Part shown: positions 17,811 through 26,130 of the stretch, piece by piece
Numbering within the stretch: the stretch's first letter is position 1
Layout: each line of letters starts with the position of its first letter
NCBI RefSeq assembly: GCF_019345465.1
Contig: NZ_JAHKRC010000006.1
Span: 1 to 64,000 of the forward strand
Origin: Pseudomonas sp. NKUCC02_KPG
GTDB lineage: Bacteria > Pseudomonadota > Gammaproteobacteria > Pseudomonadales > Pseudomonadaceae
Length of the DNA: 64,000 bases
Direction of reading: 5' to 3'
Translations under genes and position numbers: made by a program
The notes under the pieces: generated by a model
What the model saw: the letters and a program-made list of their open reading frames with translations, nothing else
Database searches by the model: none
What the model was told of the DNA's origin: nothing

Positions 17811-18356
17811 ATGCGCGCGCTCAATCTGGATTTTCAGCCGCCTCGCCGTTCGAGCCCTCTGGGCTGGAGCCTGCTGGTGGCCGGTGTGTTGCTGGCAGCG
17901 GGCTGCCTTGTGGGGCAGCAGCATTTCAGTGCCCAGGCCCGACAACAGCAAGGCGACCTGCAGGCCACCCAATACGTGTTGACCGGCAACAGCGGCGCCA
18001 AGGGTGGCCTGACGCCAGCGCAAACCCGAGAGCAGGCGCAGAACCTGGCAGAGATGCGCAAGGTTTCCCAGCAATTGCGCCGCCCGTGGGAGCGTCTGTT
18101 TGCCACCCTGGAAAGCCTGCCGCTGGACAACATCGCTTTGCTGACCCTGACCCCGGATGCACGCAAGGGCCAGGTGCGCATCAGTGCCGAAGCCCGTGAC
18201 CTGGAAGCCATGCTCGACTTTCACCGGCGCCTTGAGGCCAGTGACGAGCTGTCCGATGTGTCACTGCTCAGTCACGAAATCGTCGCCAACGTGCCGGAAC
18301 ACCCGGTGCAATTCAACCTGTCGGCAACCTGGGAGATAGGCGATGCAAATCCCTAG
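17811..18356 (+). CDS. PilN/GspL-like inner-membrane assembly protein
   Basis: 181 aa from the ATG at 17811. A short cytoplasmic start (MRALNLDFQPPRR) resembles the PilN motif that binds PilM. One membrane helix spans about residues 20-40, followed by a coiled region and a periplasmic ferredoxin-like domain. It overlaps the next gene by 14 nt. PilN dimerises with PilO to link the cytoplasmic motor with the outer-membrane pore. Confidence 0.7.
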   Translation: MRALNLDFQPPRRSSPLGWSLLVAGVLLAAGCLVGQQHFSAQARQQQGDLQATQYVLTGNSGAKGGLTPAQTREQAQNLAEMRKVSQQLRRPWERLFATLESLPLDNIALLTLTPDARKGQVRISAEARDLEAMLDFHRRLEASDELSDVSLLSHEIVANVPEHPVQFNLSATWEIGDANP

Positions 18357-18891
18357 ACTGATCATTTACGAGTACCTGCAACGCCTGGGCGTTCCCGGCC
18401 TGGCCGGAGCGGCGCTGGTGCTGGTCGCGCTGGTGTATGGCCCGGCCGTGCTGATGCCCGACTGGCAAGCGCTGCAGCAGCTCAATCAACAGACCCGTGA
18501 AGCCAGCGAGTACCTGGCCCGTGTCGAAGACGGCAGCGTGGCGGCTCCGGCCGGACCACAACGTCAGCTCGACGATTTTCGCAGCAAGCTGCCGTCCCAG
18601 CCCCAGGCAACCGTGGCCATCGACAAGATCTACGCGCTGGCCGCCCAGGAGCACATCACCCTGGCCCGTGGCGAATACTCCCTGGGCATCGACCCCAAGA
18701 CTCACCTGGCGCGTTATCAGATTTTGCTGCCTGTACGCGGCAGTTATCCGCAACTGCGCCGTTTCCTTCACGCCTTGCTGGGGCAGTTGCCTGCGGTGGT
18801 GGTGGAGGACGTGGAGTTTCAACGTAAAAAGATCGCCGACACCGACCTGACTGGCCGGATCCGCATGACCCTTTATCTGTCGAGGTCATGA
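18343..18891 (+). CDS. PilO/GspM-like inner-membrane assembly protein
   Basis: 182 aa. One membrane helix near residues 17-37, then a coiled coil (QALQQLNQQTREASEYLARVEDG) and a ferredoxin-like periplasmic domain (YPQLRRFLHALLGQLPAVVVEDVEFQRKK), the standard PilO layout. It overlaps both neighbours by a few bases, indicating translational coupling. Likely partner of the preceding PilN-like protein. Confidence 0.72.
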   Translation: MQIPRLIIYEYLQRLGVPGLAGAALVLVALVYGPAVLMPDWQALQQLNQQTREASEYLARVEDGSVAAPAGPQRQLDDFRSKLPSQPQATVAIDKIYALAAQEHITLARGEYSLGIDPKTHLARYQILLPVRGSYPQLRRFLHALLGQLPAVVVEDVEFQRKKIADTDLTGRIRMTLYLSRS

Positions 18892-19415
18892 TGAACACTA
18901 AACGCGTGGTGGGCTGGGCAGGATTCTTCGCCGTGGCTGCGGCGCTGACCTGGGGCGCCGGGTACCTGCAACCGGCAGAGGAGAGTGACGATCAGCTCGT
19001 GGTCGCCACCCCGGGGGGCAAGAGTCCTTCCACTCTGCGGGGAGCCTTGCCTGCCGCACCGGCCACGGTCAAGGCAGCACCGATTCGCGACCTGAGCCCG
19101 GTCGGCGACCTGTTTTCCGCGCACAGCTGGAAAGCTGCAGCGGTCCTCGCCACGGTCATCGAACAATCCGTTGACGTGACCCCGGTCGAACAAGCCCCGA
19201 CCGTACCGCCCATGCCCTTTCAATTTGTCGGCAGGCTTGATGATCGTCGCGACCTGCAAGTGTTCTTGCAGGACGGAGAAAAAATATACGTCGTGCGCAA
19301 AGGCGACGTAATCGACAAGACGTGGCGGATCGAGGGCATTTCCGATGTGGAACTGAGCTTCGTGTACCTGCCGCTGCACTTGTCTCAGACACTGTCTGTG
19401 GGGAGCTCGCAATGA
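18888..19415 (+). CDS. PilP/GspC-like periplasmic connector
   Basis: 175 aa; ATG at 18888 or 18891. An N-terminal membrane anchor (about 8-28) is followed by a Pro/Ala-rich linker, then an HR-type beta domain at about 105-170 (PFQFVGRLDDRRDLQVFLQDGEKIYVVRKGDVI, WRIEGISDVELSFVYLP). This domain in PilP/GspC docks on the N0 domain of the secretin, encoded next with a 4-nt overlap. Confidence 0.75.
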   Translation: MMNTKRVVGWAGFFAVAAALTWGAGYLQPAEESDDQLVVATPGGKSPSTLRGALPAAPATVKAAPIRDLSPVGDLFSAHSWKAAAVLATVIEQSVDVTPVEQAPTVPPMPFQFVGRLDDRRDLQVFLQDGEKIYVVRKGDVIDKTWRIEGISDVELSFVYLPLHLSQTLSVGSSQ

Positions 19416-21244
19416 ACCGATCCCGTTTGATGATGAGCCTTGGCTTATGCGCCGCGCTCGTCGCGTGCAGCACCGCAAAGGTCGCACAAAAGGAGGCGAA
19501 CGAGTTGATCGAGGCGGGCCAGTACGAAGCTGGCCTGGCGCGGATCGAGGACGGATTGCGCGAGAACCCCCGCGACACCGAATTGCACCTTGCCTTGAGC
19601 CATGGTCGCGCCCGTTCCATTACGGCGCTGATGACCGAAGCCGACCAGGACCGCGCCAAGCGCAGCTTTGCGGCCGCCCGCATGGGCTACGGCCGCGTCT
19701 TGACCATCGAGCCGAACAACCGGCGTGTCCAGGACTCCCTGCGCCAACTGGACTACCTGCGCAGCATGGATGAGAAACTGGAACTGGCCCGTGGCGACCT
19801 GCGTCGCGGCGACATTTACGGCGCCGACCGTCAGGTCAAACAGATCCTGGAACTGGACCCGACAAATGACGGCGCCCTGGAACTGCAAGGCAACATTCGC
19901 CTGGTTCAGAGCCGCAATGTCGTGCAGTACCCGCAACTGCGTACCCGTCTTGACCGGCCGGTGACCCTGGAGTTTCGCGATGCCAACCTCAAGACAATCT
20001 TCGAAGTGCTGTCCCAGGTTGCCGGTCTGAATTTCATCTTCGACAAGGACCTGCGCCCGGACATGAAAGCCACCATCTTCGTGCGTGACGTGCGCATCGA
20101 AGACGCCGTGGCCTTGCTGCTGCAGCAGAACCAGCTGCACCAGAAAGTGGTGAACGAAAACACCCTGCTGATCTACCCGGACTCGCCGCAGAAGCTCAAG
20201 GACTACCAGGAGCTGGTGATGCGCACCTTCTACCTGACCAGCATCGACGCCAACACCGCACTGAACATGATCAAGACCATGCTCAAGACCCGCGATGTGT
20301 TTGTAGACGAACGCCTCAACACCCTGACCATGCGCGACAGCGAAGATGCGGTTCGCATGGCGGAGAAACTGCTGCAATCCCAGGACCAGTCCAACCCTGA
20401 AGTGGTGCTGGAAGTGGAAGTCATGGAAGTGGCCCGCCAGCGCATTCTCGACCTTGGCCTGCAATGGCCGAACACCTTCGGTGTATTGAACAGTGCGGGT
20501 GGGGACGTGACGGTACTGGATCAACTCAAAGGCATCACCTCCAGCCGGATCAGCATCTCGCCATCGCCCCAGGCCAAGATCAACGCTCAGGACAACGACA
20601 TCAACACCCTGGCCAGCCCGGTGATCCGGGTCAGCAACCGCGAACAGGCCCGTATCCACATCGGTCAGCGCGTCCCTATCATCAGCGCCACGGCAGTGCC
20701 CTCGACCCAGGGCCCGGTGATCACCGAGAGCGTCACCTACCTGGATGTCGGCCTCAAGCTCGAAGTCCAGCCCACCGTGCACCTGAACAATGAAGTGGCG
20801 ATCAAGATCGCCCTGGAAGTCAGTAACGCCACGCCGCTGCAACCCACCCGCCAAGGCACGATTCCGGTTCAGGTCGACACCCGCAACGCCCAGACCACGC
20901 TGCGCCTGCATGACGGTGAAACCCAGATTCTTGCCGGGCTGGTGCGCAACGACCATGGCGCCAGCGGCAACAAAATCCCCGGGCTGGGTGACATTCCCTG
21001 GCTGGGCCGGCTGTTCGGGAGCAACAAGGACACCGTTGGCCAATCGGAGCTGGTGCTGTCGATCACCCCACGCATCGTGCGCAACCTGCCGTACCAGAGC
21101 CCTTCGGACATGGAGTTCCCGACAGGCACCGAGACAAGCATGCACATACAGGCCCCTGAGCGTGGGATGGAACCGGCGACCCGGACCGAAATCATCAACA
21201 GCCCGATGGCTGCCTCCACCCAAGTTTTCGTAGAGAAGCCTTGA
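19412..21244 (+). CDS. secretin lipoprotein (GspD/MshL/PilQ type)
   Basis: 610 aa from the ATG at 19412 (GGGGAG site). The signal sequence ends in lipobox LVAC, so Cys19 is probably lipidated and targets the ring to the outer membrane. Residues about 25-175 look like TPR helices; a secretin N-domain follows (about 190-300: VTLEFRDANLKTIFEVLSQVAGLNFIFDKDL), then the secretin pore domain (about 335-560: VPIISATAVPSTQGP, GETQILAGLVRNDHG, IPWLGRLFGS, ELVLSITPRIVR). A TPR plus lipidated secretin is more like MshL than classical GspD. It provides the outer-membrane channel for the locus. Confidence 0.9.
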   Translation: MNRSRLMMSLGLCAALVACSTAKVAQKEANELIEAGQYEAGLARIEDGLRENPRDTELHLALSHGRARSITALMTEADQDRAKRSFAAARMGYGRVLTIEPNNRRVQDSLRQLDYLRSMDEKLELARGDLRRGDIYGADRQVKQILELDPTNDGALELQGNIRLVQSRNVVQYPQLRTRLDRPVTLEFRDANLKTIFEVLSQVAGLNFIFDKDLRPDMKATIFVRDVRIEDAVALLLQQNQLHQKVVNENTLLIYPDSPQKLKDYQELVMRTFYLTSIDANTALNMIKTMLKTRDVFVDERLNTLTMRDSEDAVRMAEKLLQSQDQSNPEVVLEVEVMEVARQRILDLGLQWPNTFGVLNSAGGDVTVLDQLKGITSSRISISPSPQAKINAQDNDINTLASPVIRVSNREQARIHIGQRVPIISATAVPSTQGPVITESVTYLDVGLKLEVQPTVHLNNEVAIKIALEVSNATPLQPTRQGTIPVQVDTRNAQTTLRLHDGETQILAGLVRNDHGASGNKIPGLGDIPWLGRLFGSNKDTVGQSELVLSITPRIVRNLPYQSPSDMEFPTGTETSMHIQAPERGMEPATRTEIINSPMAASTQVFVEKP

Positions 21245-21246
21245 TC

Positions 21247-21720
21247 ATGAACGCCTCGCAACGTGGTTTTACCTTGATCGAAGTCGTGGTGACGCTGGCC
21301 CTGATCGGCCTCCTGGCCGGCATGGCGGCGCCGCTGACCGAGACCGTGGTGCGCCGGGGCAAGGAGCAGGACCTGCGCACGTCCCTGTACCAGATTCGCG
21401 ATGCCATCGACGCCTACAAGCGTGCGTTCGACGCCGGTTACATCGAGAAGTCCCTGAACAGCAGTGGCTACCCGCCGAACCTGCAAGTGCTGGTGGACGG
21501 AGTACGTGATGTGCGCAGCGCCAAGGGGGCCAAGTTCTACTTTCTGCGGCGAGTGCCCCATGACCCGATGACCTCCGTCAAGCGCGACGACGAGGGCGGT
21601 TGGGGGCTGCGTTCCTACGACAGCTCGGCGCAAAGCCCGCGTGAAGGTGAGGACGTGTTTGACGTGTACTCCAAGGCCCGGGGCAAAGGGCTCAACGGCA
21701 TTGCGTACCGGGAGTGGTGA
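21247..21720 (+). CDS. pseudopilin 1 of the Gsp/Msh-like unit
   Basis: 157 aa from the ATG at 21247; the frame also has a TTG at 21241. A short leader ends in Gly before FTLIEVVVTLALIGLLAG, with Glu at +5. The C-terminal part has YPPNLQVLVDGVRD and VPHDPMT, like GspG-type pseudopilins. It sits directly after the secretin and 4 nt before the next pseudopilin. Confidence 0.85.
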   Translation: MNASQRGFTLIEVVVTLALIGLLAGMAAPLTETVVRRGKEQDLRTSLYQIRDAIDAYKRAFDAGYIEKSLNSSGYPPNLQVLVDGVRDVRSAKGAKFYFLRRVPHDPMTSVKRDDEGGWGLRSYDSSAQSPREGEDVFDVYSKARGKGLNGIAYREW

Positions 21721-21724
21721 GCTT

Positions 21725-22099
21725 ATGCGCCGGGAAAAAGGCTTTACCCTGCTGGAGCTGATGGTGGTCATGGCAATCATCGCCACCTTGATGACCATCG
21801 CCTTGCCGCGCTACTTCAACAGCCTTGAGGCCTCCAAGGAAACCACGCTGCGCCAGAGCCTCTCGGCGATGCGCGAAGCCCTGGATCACTACTACGGCGA
21901 TACCGGGCACTACCCCGAATCCCTTGAGCAATTGGTGGAACAGCGCTACTTGCGCAATTCACCCATGGACCCGATTGCCGAACGCAAGGACACCTGGGTT
22001 TTGGTTCCACCTCCAGAAGGCGTGGCGGGTGGGGTGGCAGATATCAAGAGCGGTGCTACAGGGAGGGCGCGTGATGGCAGTCTTTATTCCGAGTGGTAA
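21725..22099 (+). CDS. pseudopilin 2 of the Gsp/Msh-like unit
   Basis: 124 aa from the ATG at 21725. A very short leader (MRREKG) precedes FTLLELMVVMAIIATLM. YPESLEQLVEQRYLRNSPMDPIAERKDTW has the GspG-like YP...L and DP motifs. It overlaps pseudopilin 3 by 26 nt. Confidence 0.85.
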   Translation: MRREKGFTLLELMVVMAIIATLMTIALPRYFNSLEASKETTLRQSLSAMREALDHYYGDTGHYPESLEQLVEQRYLRNSPMDPIAERKDTWVLVPPPEGVAGGVADIKSGATGRARDGSLYSEW

Positions 22100-22613
22100 G
22101 CCGTCGGGCGAGGGCGGGTTCACCTACCTGGGCGTCTTGTTCCTGATCATGGTCATGGGCATGGGATTGGCCAGTGCTGGCCAGCTGTGGTCGACCGCCG
22201 CGCGCCGCGACAGCGAGCGCCAGTTGCTCTGGGTTGGCACTCAATATGCCCAGGCGTTACGCAGCTACTACCGCGCTTCGCCGGGCCTGGCCCAGTACCC
22301 GAAAGCCCTCGAAGACCTGTTGCAGGACGAGCGTTTTCCCAACGCCAAACACCATATCCGCCAGCTCTATCCAGACCCGATCGGAGGCGGCGAATGGACC
22401 CTGCAGCGCGGTTTCGACGGTCGTATCACGGGGGTCAGCAGCCCCTCTACCGTCAAGCCGCTCAAGCAGGCGGACTTTCCCAGCCAGTGGTCGGACTTCA
22501 ACGGCATGGCCAGTTACAAGGACTGGCAGTTTGTGGCCGAAAAAGCCTTTCTCGACGGTACCCCACAGCGGGCCAAGGGGCAGTCCGGCGGCCTGCAGGG
22601 GGTGCAGCCATGA
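22074..22613 (+). CDS. pseudopilin-like protein 3
   Basis: 179 aa from the ATG at 22074 behind GGAGG. A prepilin-like N-terminus has Gly-Gly before FTYLGVLFLIMVMGMGLA; the usual Glu at +5 is Gly, as tolerated in some minor pseudopilins such as GspK. The C-terminal part is longer and includes YPKALEDLLQDERFPNAKHHIRQLYPDP. Likely a tip subunit. Its stop overlaps csgE by ATGA, which couples the secretion genes directly to the curli genes. Confidence 0.78.
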   Translation: MAVFIPSGKPSGEGGFTYLGVLFLIMVMGMGLASAGQLWSTAARRDSERQLLWVGTQYAQALRSYYRASPGLAQYPKALEDLLQDERFPNAKHHIRQLYPDPIGGGEWTLQRGFDGRITGVSSPSTVKPLKQADFPSQWSDFNGMASYKDWQFVAEKAFLDGTPQRAKGQSGGLQGVQP

Positions 22614-23002
22614 ACTGTCGCACATTGGCCGCCGTGGTCATGGCTCTGTTAATGCCGCTTTCTGCTGCCAGGGGAGACGAAGAAATGCTCGGCTTTATCG
22701 TGGATGACACGATTTCACACATTGGCCATGACTTTTACTACTTGTTCAGTGAACGCCTGCGTGCCACCAGCCCGATGGATTTCAACCTGGTGGTACGCGA
22801 GCGACCTTCGGCGCGCTGGGGCAGCCTGGTCACGGTGGAATATCAGCAACGCCTGGTGTATCGCCGCTTCCTGGCTCCCAACACTGTGGAACTCAAGGAC
22901 GAAGCCTACGAGGCCGCCGACCTGGTCCGCATGCAGATTGTCCAGCGCAAGCTGGAAACCTTGTTGCAAGACACCACGGACCTTGAGAGGGACGAATTAT
23001 GA
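22610..23002 (+). CDS. csgE: CsgE, curli export specificity factor
   Basis: 130 aa from the ATG at 22610. Signal peptide ends about ARG. The mature part matches the CsgE family (IVDDTISHIGHDFYYLFSERL, NLVVRERPSARWGSLVTVEYQQRLVYRRFLAP). CsgE caps the CsgG channel on the periplasmic side and selects amyloid subunits. It overlaps the preceding pseudopilin and the following csgF by 4 nt each, so it is an integral part of the secretion operon. Confidence 0.9.
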   Translation: MNCRTLAAVVMALLMPLSAARGDEEMLGFIVDDTISHIGHDFYYLFSERLRATSPMDFNLVVRERPSARWGSLVTVEYQQRLVYRRFLAPNTVELKDEAYEAADLVRMQIVQRKLETLLQDTTDLERDEL

Positions 23003-23418
23003 AAACAAAATCACGTTCGCAGCGTGCCTGCCTCTGGCTGTTATGCCTGGGAGGGTGTGGCCTGGCCCAGGCCACAGAGCTGGTCTACACGCCCATCAAC
23101 CCGTCGTTTGGCGGCAACCCGTTGAACGGCACCTGGTTGCTGAACAATGCCCAGTCACAGAATGACTTTGACGATCCCGACATCAAGGCGCGCATCACGC
23201 CTGTCGGGACCTCGGCCCTTGAACGCTTTACCAGCCAATTGCAGTCGCGGTTGCTGGGGCAGTTGCTGGACAACATCTCCACCGGCAACACGGGGAGCCT
23301 GTCCACTGACGCTTTTATCGTCAACGTTACCGATGATTCCGGTGCACTGACCATTGTCGTGACCGACCGGGCAACCGGTGAAATCTCGGAAATCCGGGTT
23401 AATGGCCTCGCTCCCTGA
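22999..23418 (+). CDS. csgF: CsgF, curli assembly factor
   Basis: 139 aa. Signal peptide ends about AQA. The CsgF signature ELVYTPINPSFGGNPLNGTWLLNNAQSQN opens the mature protein; this segment in the family inserts into the CsgG pore and places the nucleator at the surface. It starts in the csgE stop codon. Confidence 0.93.
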   Translation: MKTKSRSQRACLWLLCLGGCGLAQATELVYTPINPSFGGNPLNGTWLLNNAQSQNDFDDPDIKARITPVGTSALERFTSQLQSRLLGQLLDNISTGNTGSLSTDAFIVNVTDDSGALTIVVTDRATGEISEIRVNGLAP

Positions 23419-23449
23419 TGGGGCTTTGGGGCGATGGGGAGTAATGGAC

Positions 23450-24310
23450 ATGAAGACAATACTGATGCTGGGGCTATTGTGTGTTGCGTTGCAGGGTTGC
23501 AGCCTGCGTGACACGGTATCGGCCGAACAGGACACCGAGGCACCGACCCTGACACCCCGGGCGTCGACCTACTACGACTTGCTGAAAATGCCCCGGCCCA
23601 AAGGTCGCTTGATGGCGGTGGTTTACAACTTTCGCGATCAGACCGGGCAATACAAACCGACTCCGGCCAGCTCGTTTTCCACGAGCGTCACCCAGGGTGC
23701 GGCGAGCATGTTGATGGACGCCATGCAGTCCAGTGGCTGGTTCGTGGTGCTTGAGCGTGAAGGCCTGCAGAACCTGCTGACCGAGCGCAAGATCATTCGT
23801 GCCTCGCAGAAAAAAGCCGACACCCCGGTCAATATCCAGGGTGAGTTGCCCCCCTTGCAGGCGGCAAACCTGATGCTCGAAGGCGGCATCATTGCCTACG
23901 ACACCAACGTGCGCAGCGGCGGGGAGGGGGCGCGGTACCTGGGCATCGATATTTCCCGTGAATACCGGGTGGATCAGGTGTCGGTCAACCTGCGGGCGGT
24001 GGACGTGCGCAGCGGCCAGGTGCTGGCGAATGTCATGACCAGCAAGACCATCTACTCGGTAGGCCGCAGTGCCGGGGTGTTCAAGTTCATCGAATTCAAG
24101 AAACTGCTTGAGGCCGAAGTGGGTTACACCACCAACGAACCGGCGCAGCTGTGTGTGTTGTCGGCCATTGAATCGGCGGTCGGGCACCTGGTGGCCCAGG
24201 GCATTGAGCGCAAGATGTGGCAAGTGGCGGGGGACAGTTCAACCCCATTGCAGAACGAGACACTGGGCCGTTACCTGACCCAGAACAAAGTCGACCCTGA
24301 CGCGGAATGA
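23450..24310 (+). CDS. csgG: CsgG, curli secretion channel lipoprotein
   Basis: 286 aa from the ATG at 23450, which lies 8 nt after GGGGAG. Lipobox LQGC places the lipidated Cys at residue 17. Family motifs include VVYNFRDQTGQYKP, GWFVVLEREGLQNLLTERKIIR, and LMLEGGIIAYDTNVRSGGEGARYLGI. CsgG forms the nine-fold outer-membrane pore that exports curli subunits. Last gene of the plus-strand unit. Confidence 0.93.
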   Translation: MKTILMLGLLCVALQGCSLRDTVSAEQDTEAPTLTPRASTYYDLLKMPRPKGRLMAVVYNFRDQTGQYKPTPASSFSTSVTQGAASMLMDAMQSSGWFVVLEREGLQNLLTERKIIRASQKKADTPVNIQGELPPLQAANLMLEGGIIAYDTNVRSGGEGARYLGIDISREYRVDQVSVNLRAVDVRSGQVLANVMTSKTIYSVGRSAGVFKFIEFKKLLEAEVGYTTNEPAQLCVLSAIESAVGHLVAQGIERKMWQVAGDSSTPLQNETLGRYLTQNKVDPDAE

Positions 24311-24603
24311 CCGAACTGCAGATGGTACAGCCGCAGTGAGCCAGGAACACTGCGGCGTCAGCCTTGCAGGCAAGCCATCTCCCACAGGTTTCAAGGTGCT
24401 CACAGCATCCGCGCACTGACACAAACCCACCTGCTGTGGGAGCGGGCTTGCTCGCGAAGGCCTCACCTCGATGAGCCTGAAACACCGCGTCGTGAGCATC
24501 GCAGGCAAGCCAGCTCCTACAGGTTTCAAGGTGCTCACAACATCCGCGCCCTGACACAAACCACACCTGCTGGCCATGGCATGCACTCTGTTCGCACAGC
24601 CAT
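24311..24603. repeat. tandem REP-containing repeat between csgG and the curli terminator
   Basis: No gene. A block of about 71 nt occurs twice as direct copies at 24366-24436 and 24501-24572, differing at few positions. Between them is the Pseudomonas REP core GGGAGCGGGCTTGCTCGCGA (about 24437-24458). The block lies between convergent operons and probably arose from REP-associated duplication. Confidence 0.7.
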
Positions 24604-24645
24604 AAAAAAACCGCGGCCCTGTATGAAGGGGGCCGCGGTTTTTTT
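24604..24645. terminator. bidirectional Rho-independent terminator
   Basis: A-run, then CCGCGGCCC (24611-24619) pairing with GGGCCGCGG (24630-24638), then seven T. The symmetry makes it work on both strands: for csgG reading right and for the amyloid gene reading left. Confidence 0.92.
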
Positions 24646-24654
24646 ACCTCGGGC

Positions 24655-26103
24655 TTATTGTTGAAACACGGTCGCCTGGTTGGCCGAGCCGGATTGCTGC
24701 ACGGTCGCCAGTTGCGTCACCCCACTCTGGTCGACACGGGCGATGTTGCCTGTCCCGCCCTGGGTCACGTAAGCCACGTTCAGAGTGTCGGCCTGTTTGA
24801 CCGTGATCTGGTTGTCACTGCCATACAGCTGTGCGGTGAACGCCTGGTTGCCACTGCCGGACTGCTCGAACGTGGTGCTGTTGCCGTTGCCGTTGGAGAA
24901 GCCCTGGGCCAGGTTGGTGGTGCCGCGCTGGTCTGCGATGAGGATGTTGTCGCTGCCGTTCTGATCAAAGTACAGCTCGTTGTAGTTGTCGGCCTGGCTG
25001 ATGGTGGTTGCGTTGCCAGTGCCTGACTGATGGGTCGTCATGATGTGGCCGACGCCGTCCTGGGTGAAACTGGCCACGTTGCCGCTGCCCACCTGGTTGA
25101 CCGTTGCCCGTTGGTCCTTGCCGAACTGACCTCCCGTTTGCGGGCCTTTCCAGTTGCTGGCGTAGACTTTGTTGTCGCTACCCAGGGAGGTGGCGGTCAG
25201 CACCTGGTTTTCACCGGCCTGATAGGTGAAGTGCACGTTGCCCGTGCCTTCCTGGTACAGCGCCAGTGTCGAGTTGACCGATTCAAACTGGTCGGCGTAG
25301 ATGGCATTCAGATCACCCACCTGCAGGATCTGGGCAAAGTTGTTTTCGCCAAAGCTCTGGTCGACCACCGCTTCGTTGCTCAGTCCGTACTGATTGATGG
25401 TGGTCAGGCTGCCGGTCTGGGTCTCTTGCCAGACTTCGGTGCCGTTGTAATCGCCATACTGGTTGACCGTCACGTTACCACCCAGGCCGTTGCGCTGATC
25501 GGCGTAGGCGTAGTTGCCATCGCCTGCCTGGTTGATATCGATCTGGCCGGCGGTGTGGAACACTTGCTCAGCCGTGCCGTAGTTGGTGTTGCCGTACTGG
25601 ATGACCAGGGCGTTGTTGGCGACGCCCGGAGAAATCTGCTCGATATAGGCTTCGTTGCCGTCACCGAACTGCAGGGTTTTGCCGGTGGTACCGTCCTGGC
25701 TGTCCTGATAGATAAACGAAAAGTTGCCGACGCCTTGCTGCAGTTGCAGCGCGACGCTGCCCCCTTCGCCGATCGACTGGCTGGCGTGGCTGACGTTGAA
25801 GGATCCGAGCTGTTGCTGGGTGATGGTGCTGGAGCTCTCGTACAGTTGCTCGCCGTACGCTGCGTTGTAATCACCTTCCTGATGTTGCTCGATGGGGCTG
25901 GTCGCGTGGTCCTGTACGGCGGCAGCGTCGTTGCCCTGGCCTGACTGCTGCTGGTTGGCTGTGCTGAACGGGGCCTGGCTTTGCTTTACATCGGCAATGT
26001 TGGCCGTCCCGTACTGGTTCTGGGTGGACAGGCTGTCGTCAGCCATGGACTGGGCACTGACAATGACCAGGATGGCGGCGGTGAGGGGCGTCAGTTTGAA
26101 CAT
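24655..26103 (-). CDS. giant CsgA-like curlin amyloid subunit
   Basis: 482 aa. Signal peptide ends about SMA. Almost the entire mature protein consists of about 20 curlin repeats of roughly 22 residues following Q-x-G-x-x-N-x-A-x(3)-Q (for example NQAGDGNYAYADQ, HQSGTGNATTISQ, EQSGSGNQAFTAQ). Ordinary CsgA has five repeats in about 150 residues, so this is about three times longer. The protein is rich in Gln, Asn, Gly and Ser and almost free of Lys and Arg. A GGAGG site precedes the ATG. It is the last gene of the minus-strand operon and ends at the terminator. Export would use the csgEFG genes facing it. Confidence 0.9.
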   Translation of the reverse strand: MFKLTPLTAAILVIVSAQSMADDSLSTQNQYGTANIADVKQSQAPFSTANQQQSGQGNDAAAVQDHATSPIEQHQEGDYNAAYGEQLYESSSTITQQQLGSFNVSHASQSIGEGGSVALQLQQGVGNFSFIYQDSQDGTTGKTLQFGDGNEAYIEQISPGVANNALVIQYGNTNYGTAEQVFHTAGQIDINQAGDGNYAYADQRNGLGGNVTVNQYGDYNGTEVWQETQTGSLTTINQYGLSNEAVVDQSFGENNFAQILQVGDLNAIYADQFESVNSTLALYQEGTGNVHFTYQAGENQVLTATSLGSDNKVYASNWKGPQTGGQFGKDQRATVNQVGSGNVASFTQDGVGHIMTTHQSGTGNATTISQADNYNELYFDQNGSDNILIADQRGTTNLAQGFSNGNGNSTTFEQSGSGNQAFTAQLYGSDNQITVKQADTLNVAYVTQGGTGNIARVDQSGVTQLATVQQSGSANQATVFQQ

Positions 26104-26130
26104 GATGAAACCTCCAGGTAGCGCAGTGCT

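Noticed and set aside
19445..21223. 592-codon open frame opposite the secretin gene
   Set aside because: Mirror of the secretin reading frame, no ribosome site or domain.
25030..25944. 304-codon plus-strand frame opposite the CsgA-like gene
   Set aside because: Antisense to a clear curlin gene; its Val/Asp/Gln pattern simply mirrors the repeats.
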